A DNA stretch of 20,099 nucleotides from Beroe ovata (lineage: Eukaryota > Ctenophora > Nuda > Beroida > Beroidae): assembly GCA_946803715.1 (NCBI GenBank), contig CAMPET010000052.1, forward strand, positions 281,206-301,304, read 5' to 3'. A model generated the notes under the pieces. The model saw nothing but the letters and a program-made list of their open reading frames with translations, was not told the DNA's origin and searched no databases. Each line of letters starts with the position of its first letter. Positions within the stretch are counted from its first letter, which is position 1. Below are positions 1-9,100 of the stretch, piece by piece. Made by a program: the position numbers and the translations under genes.

Positions 1-2
1 AG

Positions 3-36
3 GCAGGAATTATCGTGTATGTTGAGCTGCGCATTC
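3..36 (+). repeat. Diverged copy of the start of the first SMG6 exon in the window
   Basis: Thirty-one of 34 bases match 178-211, offset 175, and both copies follow an AG. Translated in the exon's frame, the copy differs by one residue (Ser for Ala) and two synonymous changes, then runs into C/T-rich intron sequence. It looks like a small tandem duplication spanning the 3' splice site, leaving a decoy acceptor upstream of the true one at 176-177. Confidence 0.6.
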
Positions 37-177
37 CCTCCCCTTGCCCTCCCCTAACCTATTCCTTCCTCACCAGTTACCCACCCCTCACCTCACCAGT
101 TACCTATCCCTCCCTCGCCTCACCAGTCACCCATCCTTCACCTTACCCCCTCACTCCTCTCCCTTCTCTCTCCCCAG
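37..177. repeat. Degenerate C/T-rich repeat, polypyrimidine tract before SMG6 exon
   Basis: Copies of a CCTCACCAGTTACC-like unit recur at intervals of about 25-35 bases, ending in the CTCTCTCCCCAG acceptor of the exon at 178. Each copy contains CCAG and so a possible weak acceptor. No coding sense was seen. Confidence 0.6.
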
Positions 178-3100
178 GCAGGAGTTAGCGTGTATGTTGA
201 GCTGCGCGTTCATGTACGATCTACACGTGTGTCAGGACTATCAGAGTGAAGGTGTGCTCTGGAAAAATGTGTTCTACACTCTCATTCAGTACTACAGGAA
301 TACCATCACCAGCGCTCTATCAGGTGGTTAAATGGGCGTGGTTCAATGGGCGTGGTTCAATGGGCGTGGTCAGGTGGGTGTGGTAAAATGAGCGTGGTCG
401 GATGGGTGTGGTCAAATGGGATTGGTTAAATGGGCGTGGTCGGGTGGGTTTGGTTAAAAACGTTTATGTCTTTGATTCCACTTAGTCGGACGCTGGTACC
501 TACAAAAATAAGGCTCGATTGATTCTGTTCCTACTTATGGAATATTTCACAAGAATTCGAGTTTTAACTACTATCGTTAGAGGTTGAAAGAATTTTTAGA
601 AAGTCGGAAAGCCAGGTTCAAATATTTCTCCCCCTATTACAGACAGTGTGAAAGCAACCCTCAGTCAGCAACTGGAGGAACACATTGGTGAGGGAATATC
701 ATTCTACAACATGCTCGTCAGACAGATTCAGAAACGGTAACTTTTTGAGTACAATCATGGGACACGAAATATAGTCTATACTTCGGTTTCGCTTCGGAAT
801 ATTTACTTCATTCATCTTTAATGAATCTTTAATTCATTCAAAAATAGATTTTGTCTTTCATCTTTAAGTAATCTCCCACTACTCGATTTGCCTATTTATT
901 AGTTACTTCTATCGGTTGTTCGGTTCAGGTATCAGGTCAACTACAAACACCACACAACGGGACACAACCGTGCCCAGGTCCTAGCCCTTCTACTCCTTCA
1001 TAAAATATTTCTATGGATCGGAGATCTTTATAGGTTTGTCAGCCACACTTGATTTGAATACGACGATTTCACGCCTTCTGCCCACATGCCATCCTGACAC
1101 CACTATCACGCCGTTACTTGTTAACTTCTCACCACAATCACGCCGGTAGGTGTTAACTCCTCACCACAATCACGCCGGCAGGTACCTATCACAGACACGT
1201 GACAGCGATGAGTGGGGACAGGCACGAAACTGCTACCTTCTCGCTCAGACACTAGCTCCCAGAAACCCGCGACCTTACCATCAGGTACAGAAACTACCTG
1301 AACAGAAATAGTCGCACTCAAACTTGCATATCATCTGGTCAGAAAGTACTTGCCACAAAATATTCGCGCTTAAAATTGCCAGTCTATGATATGAAGACAT
1401 GAGGAAGGTCTAAATTTCTACTCTCTAGGAAGTAGTGTATACACTATGTATGGATCAGTATTTATAATAGTAAGCCCTTTTCAGTTGGCCCTACTGGGGA
1501 AGTACGCACACAGACGTCTGCACGCCGTGTTCTACTTCACACTTTCCCTTCTTGTTCGAAACCCATTCACTCAATCCAGGTTAGTGAAAACCTAAGTTAG
1601 TGAAAAACCCAAGTTAGTGAAAACACCTTCACTCAATCCAAGTTAGCGAAAGTATTATATTCAACGTAAATATTTGGTTGCAATGACAAAACTCAATTCA
1701 CAATGATTTTAGGATTCACCACTTCGCAGTTTCGCCATCGCTTGACAAATTTGCTGCTGCTAATTATCATGGAACTCTAGTCAATATGTCAAATTTCTTC
1801 ACTCACTAACTCAGAGAGTTGCTACACGGGGTTATAGCAGAGTTGCGGAGGAAAGCAGTCATCCTGGCTAACAGAGATCGGGATAGGACTAGTCGGAGTT
1901 CTAACATACCAGGTTGCTATGACGACCACTTGCACGACCACTGTACAACCATCGCTCAATCATGGAACAACCACTGTTAAGCAATAAACCACTCAACAGA
2001 CAACACTTTACAACCACTGCACAACCACTACACCACCACTGCACGACCACTACACGACCACTACACGACCACTGCACGACCACTACATACACCCCAAACT
2101 ACCAACCAGTGGTAACCACTGTATAGTCAGTAACCGTTACATTTACATTACACATTGCCATAGCGTTATCAGGACAGTTCCCTTACATACCAGTCAGTTA
2201 CATACCAGTTAGTAACATACCAGTCAGTATCATATCAGTCAGTAACATACCAGTCAGTAACATAGCAGTCAGTATCATACCAGTCAGTAACCTACCAGTC
2301 AGTAACATACCAGTCAGTAACATACCAGTAAGTAACATACCATTCAGTAACATACCCGTCAGTAACATACCAGTCAGTAACATACCAGTCAGTAACATAC
2401 CAGTCAGTAACATACCAGTTAGTAACATACCAGTCAATAACATACCAGTCAGTAACATACCAGTCAGTAACCGTTACATTCACATTACACATTGCCATAG
2501 CGTTACCAGTACCATTACATGCCCACTGCCATAGGGTCGAAGGAGGTGTACTCTAACAAGGTGATAGAATGGGTGTTTGAGGAGGATAGTTCCGATGGTG
2601 ACCAATCCCTCAACATACCACTGCCTGACCTTCGGAAACGGTTAGACCGCACACTTTGTAGTTTTCCAATACATGTTTCCTCAACGAAACTACACAGAGG
2701 AATGATCCTTTTTGCAGACATACATGACACATTTTTAACCATTTCTTATAGAAGGTTTTCATCTCAGGAATTGATTCGAATGGGCATTGGGCATTCTTCC
2801 CGATTCTTTGGACATGAAATTATTGATCTTTACAATTCTATTTAACATCTTGAAATTTCCCAGGCTAGTTGTTTATCTACTATCGAGTATTGGAGGTCTT
2901 ATCACCAACATAGACATTGACAGAGTGGATCCTGAATTCGACCATTTCTGTAAATTCTACAATCACTACATCAAACTAACTTCATGTAAGTTAGTGAATG
3001 TCGTCTCCTCGATTTCGATGATGTCGCACGATGTTCATCTATAAATCATCATTTCTTGATCCGCCTTTTTCAATTCTCCTTTGGAGAGAAATTGGCCACT

Positions 3101-6100
3101 GGCCAGATACAGCTCAGATAGGAGAATTTAAAGATGACCTCAACCCCCACTTCTTTCATCCCCAGTTAAGTCTGACGAGATATACACGCAGCTATTTGTA
3201 GTGCAACTATACACACTACACTACACGTCACACACTCCCAAATGTCTCCAAATGTTGGAAATGTTTCTCACACCCGCCTTGAGTGATGACTCCATCACTA
3301 ACACTGAGGTTTGAGAATTCTGCATGGAGAACTATATCGATTTGGTTTTTAGGCCTTATCGATTCGGTTTTTAGTTTTTTATCGGATCTTTTTTGTCAAT
3401 CCTACACTTTTAAACAAAGTTAGGGGTCACATTTTTGCAATATCTACTTTTTCCTGCTGTGATAACAGCTTGTTGTTACAGGACGATAGCTGGCTGTGTA
3501 AAATGCACTCTCCTCTCTCACTCATATTCCTTCTTGTTAACTATCAGGTAACTCAAACACAAGGTTATATTTTGTGTGAAATAAGGCTCATTGAAACTGT
3601 TATCATTCTTGGAATGGCGAAGCTTCATTCCCTCTTATTCTCAGCAGTTCGGCTGTAATTGATTTTCGGTTATTATGAATTTTCTATTCCTCATCATTCA
3701 TTATTACTCATTCCAAAGCATTCCTCAACTTATACTTCTTCTCCCCCTAGATCGGTTGTCAAGTTGGAAGTGGGATGGAAAACTTCACTGATGAGTTCAA
3801 GATCAGACTTATATCCTGGCTTAACCTACTCAAAACAGCCATCCAGAAATACAAAAAGGTATAAGATTAAAACTTATATTTTGTTGAGTCATTTAATTCA
3901 AACTGCAGTATTTCGATACGGCATGACAATCCGCTGACAAAGATATTTGGTTGTATTTCAGTACACTGATTTCACGGAAGAAAGTGTAGTTCTGAAGGAA
4001 GTGACTATGCTACGTGGCGTAGAATTGCTGGCATCACTCCAAACTATCACAAAACCGTTCTACTTGAAGAACTTGTCACGTGACCAAAGCGAGGATCTGG
4101 GCAGAGGAGGTATGTTGTGGGAATATCGTCCACCATGTTTCCAATTTTCGTCCTTTTTATCACGGTATTTTTGGAGAAGGAAGCAAATGTTTTGAATACC
4201 GATTCATAGTTTGTTTGATGAATCATCTGCAACCAAAACTTTGATGTTTATCAGTGGCAACCGCCCTCAGATGATTTGAAAATATTTAGAACTCTTATTT
4301 TACGATGGCGTTCTATATCCCTATATTGTCCTCTGAATGTGGTAATGACGTCATCGTTTCAGTACTAATCGTGAGCACATTCGAGAAGCTATCCGAAAAA
4401 CTCAGCTTCATGAGTTATGATACAGAGGAGAAAGAGTTTGTCTTTGTTACGAAATCCCTGGAAGAAATGGTTGAGGATCTTGAAATTCTAGAAGAGGGTG
4501 AGCTGCAAGAACCTGAAACAGTAAAGAAAGTGGCTGAGAAAGCGGAAGTAGATTTAGAAGCGAAAGCAAAACTCGATTCCGGAGCTGAAGCGGAGACGGA
4601 AGCGGAAGTTGGAATGAAACATGATGAGGGCAATATCGATGATATAGACGCAGATGTTGGCAGCTTGTCAGAAGCAGAATCGAGTGGTTCGGATATTGAG
4701 ATAATATCCAAAGTTAAAATCTCAGACCATCAAGTAAGGGGAGAAAAAGTAACTTTTTGTCTGAAAAAAGATGAAGGAATAATGGCGGATCGTGAGAAAA
4801 TTTAATGTTTGGTCAAATCAGATTTGTGTTCAGGGCGCTAAAGATGATGATGAGGAAGATCAGAAGATGGTAGAACTTAGAGAANTTCTGTAAATTCTAC
4901 AATCACTACATCAAACTAACTTCATGTAAGTTAGTGAATGTCGTCTCCTCGATTTCGATGATGTCGCACGATGTTCATCTATAAATCATCATTTCTTGAT
5001 CCGCCTTTTTCAATTCTCCTTTGGAGAGAAATTGGCCACTGGCCAGATACAGCTCAGATAGGAGAATTTAAAGATGACCTCAACCCCCACTTCTTTCATC
5101 CCCAGTTAAGTCTGACGAGATATACACGCAGCTATTTGTAGTGCAACTATACACACTACACTACACGTCACACACTCCCAAATGTCTCCAAATGTTGGAA
5201 ATGTTTCTCACACCCGCCTTGAGTGATGACTCCATCACTAACACTGAGGTTTGAGAATTCTGCATGGAGAACTATATCGATTTGGTTTTTAGGCCTTATC
5301 GATTCGGTTTTTAGTTTTTTATCGGATCTTTTTTGTCAATCCTACACTTTTAAACAAAGTTAGGGGTCACATTTTTGCAATATCTACTTTTTCCTGCTGT
5401 GATAACAGCTTGTTGTTACAGGACGATAGCTGGCTGTGTAAAATGCACTCTCCTCTCTCACTCATATTCCTTCTTGTTAACTATCAGGTAACTCAAACAC
5501 AAGGTTATATTTTGTGTGAAATAAGGCTCATTGAAACTGTTATCATTCTTGGAATGGCGAAGCTTCATTCCCTCTTATTCTCAGCAGTTCGGCTGTAATT
5601 GATTTTCGGTTATTATGAATTTTCTATTCCTCATCATTCATTATTACTCATTCCAAAGCATTCCTCAACTTATACTTCTTCTCCCCCTAGATCGGTTGTC
5701 AAGTTGGAAGTGGGATGGAAAACTTCACTGATGAGTTCAAGATCAGACTTATATCCTGGCTTAACCTACTCAAAACAGCCATCCAGAAATACAAAAAGGT
5801 ATAAGATTAAAACTTATATTTTGTTGAGTCATTTAATTCAAACTGCAGTATTTCGATACGGCATGACAATCCGCTGACAAAGATATTTGGTTGTATTTCA
5901 GTACACTGATTTCACGGAAGAAAGTGTAGTTCTGAAGGAAGTGACTATGCTACGTGGCGTAGAATTGCTGGCATCACTCCAAACTATCACAAAACCGTTC
6001 TACTTGAAGAACTTGTCACGTGACCAAAGCGAGGATCTGGGCAGAGGAGGTATGTTGTGGGAATATCGTCCACCATGTTTCCAATTTTCGTCCTTTTTAT

Positions 6101-9100
6101 CACGGTATTTTTGGAGAAGGAAGCAAATGTTTTGAATACCGATTCATAGTTTGTTTGATGAATCATCTGCAACCAAAACTTTGATGTTTATCAGTGGCAA
6201 CCGCCCTCAGATGATTTGAAAATATTTAGAACTCTTATTTTACGATGGCGTTCTATATCCCTATATTGTCCTCTGAATGTGGTAATGACGTCATCGTTTC
6301 AGTACTAATCGTGAGCACATTCGAGAAGCTATCCGAAAAACTCAGCTTCATGAGTTATGATACAGAGGAGAAAGAGTTTGTCTTTGTTACGAAATCCCTG
6401 GAAGAAATGGTTGAGGATCTTGAAATTCTAGAAGAGGGTGAGCTGCAAGAACCTGAAACAGTAAAGAAAGTGGCTGAGAAAGCGGAAGTAGATTTAGAAG
6501 CGAAAGCAAAACTCGATTCCGGAGCTGAAGCGGAGACGGAAGCGGAAGTTGGAATGAAACATGATGAGGGCAATATCGATGATATAGACGCAGATGTTGG
6601 CAGCTTGTCAGAAGCAGAATCGAGTGGTTCGGATATTGAGATAATATCCAAAGTTAAAATCTCAGACCATCAAGTAAGGGGAGAAAAAGTAACTTTTTGT
6701 CTGAAAAAAGATGAAGGAATAATGGCGGATCGTGAGAAAATTTAATGTTTGGTCAAATCAGATTTGTGTTCAGGGCGCTAAAGATGATGATGAGGAAGAT
6801 CAGAAGATGGTAGAACTTAGAGAAAAGAAGGAGAAACTGCTCCAGACACTCCAACAAAAGGAGGTGAGTCTCGATCAGGAAATATTCCCACGCTTACCGG
6901 TCGCAATCTAAATTGTCGTATACGTGCGGCGCTGTACAATTGACAATATTCCATACGCGGGTGATTTGCAGTTATGGGGTTAATTTGTCCTGGTTGTGCG
7001 CGCGCGTGGAGAAGTTTCGCGCGATACGAATGCTGCGAATTTATCATCTGCAGCAAATAATTTGCTTCATGAGAATTAAAAACTATTCCTGAATGATCAT
7101 TTTTAGACATTCGTTGCCCTTAAGAAACTTGAATCAGCACTTTCCACACGTCTTCTTACAAATCCTTGACCCGAGTATGTCATCACAGTTGTCCAGCGAA
7201 CAATTGGTCATCTCGTCAAGACAATCTTCATCCGGCTTCTCGTACACAGCTGCTTCATCCGACTTTGTCGTATCTTCCTTCCCACTTGCCACCACCACTG
7301 GGTAGCCACCGTGAATGTAGACACTACAATTATCCTTCTCTCGGGCGAACCTAACGAAACCCTGCTCTCCCCAATCCTTACCCCAGGAGTTTTTAACGAG
7401 AATGTATGTTGGGGTGTAGCCTACGGCTGCCATGATATGATCGGCGTCTAGGTCGCCACATGTCGAATCCTGCATTATTCCCCCAGTATACGAGTATAGG
7501 CATTCTGTCGCTCGCGTGCCGATCCAAATAGCACCTTGCGATAGCGCCGTGATGTAAGGCTGCACCAACGCGATAGGGAGTCCGATAGACTCCACAACTC
7601 GAGCTCCAATGAGAGAGTTTTTCTTGCGATCTGCCTTGCATTCACCCATGCTTTCCTTGTATGGGTATAGCTTCTGTGGCGCAAGTCGCCCATCCAAAGT
7701 CACGTGTACCAGCGCTTTGTCTGGGTGTCCTCCGCTACACCCGCCACTATCAGGACTACAATCAAGCAACTCCTGCTCGGAGAATTTCCTCAGGACTCCC
7801 GTTGTTTTCTTGTACCATGTTTCGAGGACGGCGACTGCAGCAAACGTCCAGCAGGAGCCGCATGTTCCTTGGTCCTGGACTTCGGTAACCGCGCCAAGAT
7901 CTGTCCAGAATTTGGAATCAGGGGGCGATGGTGGGGGTCCGCTTTCTGAGTCAGGGATTGGAGGGGGACCATTGTCGTGACCATCAGGGATTGGAGGGGG
8001 ACCATTGTCGTCATCATCAGGGATTGGTGGGGGACCATTGTCATCATCATCAGGTATTGGTGGGGGAGGTGACAGTATTGTACTAGCGTTGAACCCACCA
8101 TACGCACGTCTTTCCGCTTCAGTCATGAGTGCGAACTTGTTGACAGCAAAACGAGCGGAGGGCACAACATTCTCACAATCCACCACTTTCGCCGTGTAAG
8201 CGCGGAACACTCTCAGCCGCAGCTTATCCTCTGCGAGAGAGTATTGGACATTTTCCTGCTCCTTGAATCTGTTGTATAGTCCGCGGAGCGCTTCCGGTGA
8301 TCGTAGGACGGCCTCTAGAGGGGCTGTTGACGGCGCGGCGTCCGTGACGGACAGGGCTACAGCGAGAATTAGCTGAACCAGCATTTTGGAGAAGTGGCGA
8401 GATGGAGTGGCACACGTGTTTTAGTAGTCGGCAGCAAGGGGCTGTCATATTGTGTTCTTGACAGTTCACAAGTTGATTCTTCCTCCTTTTCCGCGAGGTG
8501 TGAGTGTTGGCAGATGGACAAATCTGCTTATAATCCATTGTGACATTTCTGGTTGTGATGGGGGAAGAACAGAGTGAACTTCGTTAACAGTGTCAATTAA
8601 CGTAAATTGATTTACAAACAAGCTGACATCTCATAAAACAAGATTCATGATTGTTAGATTTGTAAAACTGTAAACAATGCCAGTTTTATCAATCTAATAA
8701 TGAAACAATGACCAGATTCTATACACATGAACTATGGTACCTTCGAGATAGTTCTAAATAATTCCTGAGGGTGCCAATAATTCATGAATTTTCCTTCTGT
8801 AACCAGATGTCGAGTGTCAAGTTAAGGGCAGGTATTGAATTTGATGTTCCTTTCTAGAGAATTTTCTGGACTTCTGTGCAATACTGCAATAGTGGGGAGG
8901 GGCCACCACAAGTGATTTAAATCACGTGACAGCGTTTTCTCGATTTTCATTGGCCGAATCTGATTTCGTATTGGCTAAATGTTCTCAATATTCGACCCCT
9001 CCCCTTTTTCACCAGTTTGTTCATTGCAGATGAAGCGTGAAGAGGTGGAAAGTGCCGTCAAGATGATTCAAGGAATGAGGATTATTATCACCGTGAAGCC

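Noticed and set aside
2186-2470. CRISPR-like array
   Set aside because: Units are contiguous with no unique spacers, and the context is a eukaryotic intron.
2198-2498. - strand ORFs with repeated MLLTG or TDWYV
   Set aside because: They are translations of the 15-base minisatellite inside an SMG6 intron; unit length divisible by three keeps every frame open.
4415-4711. Ser-rich antisense ORF (also 6355-6651)
   Set aside because: Mirror frame of the Glu/Ala-rich SMG6 linker exon.
4305-4805. Independent 166-residue acidic protein (and its copy at 6245-6745)
   Set aside because: The coding part is SMG6 exon 4363-4733 with acceptor and donor in phase; the extra ends are intron read-through.
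2946-6824. True tandem exon duplication in SMG6
   Set aside because: Introns appear identical, a single N separates the copies, and the duplicated order breaks splice phase.
7393-8107. Overlapping ORFs on both strands across the protease
   Set aside because: All are shadows of the intact 416-residue protease frame, which alone has catalytic motifs.
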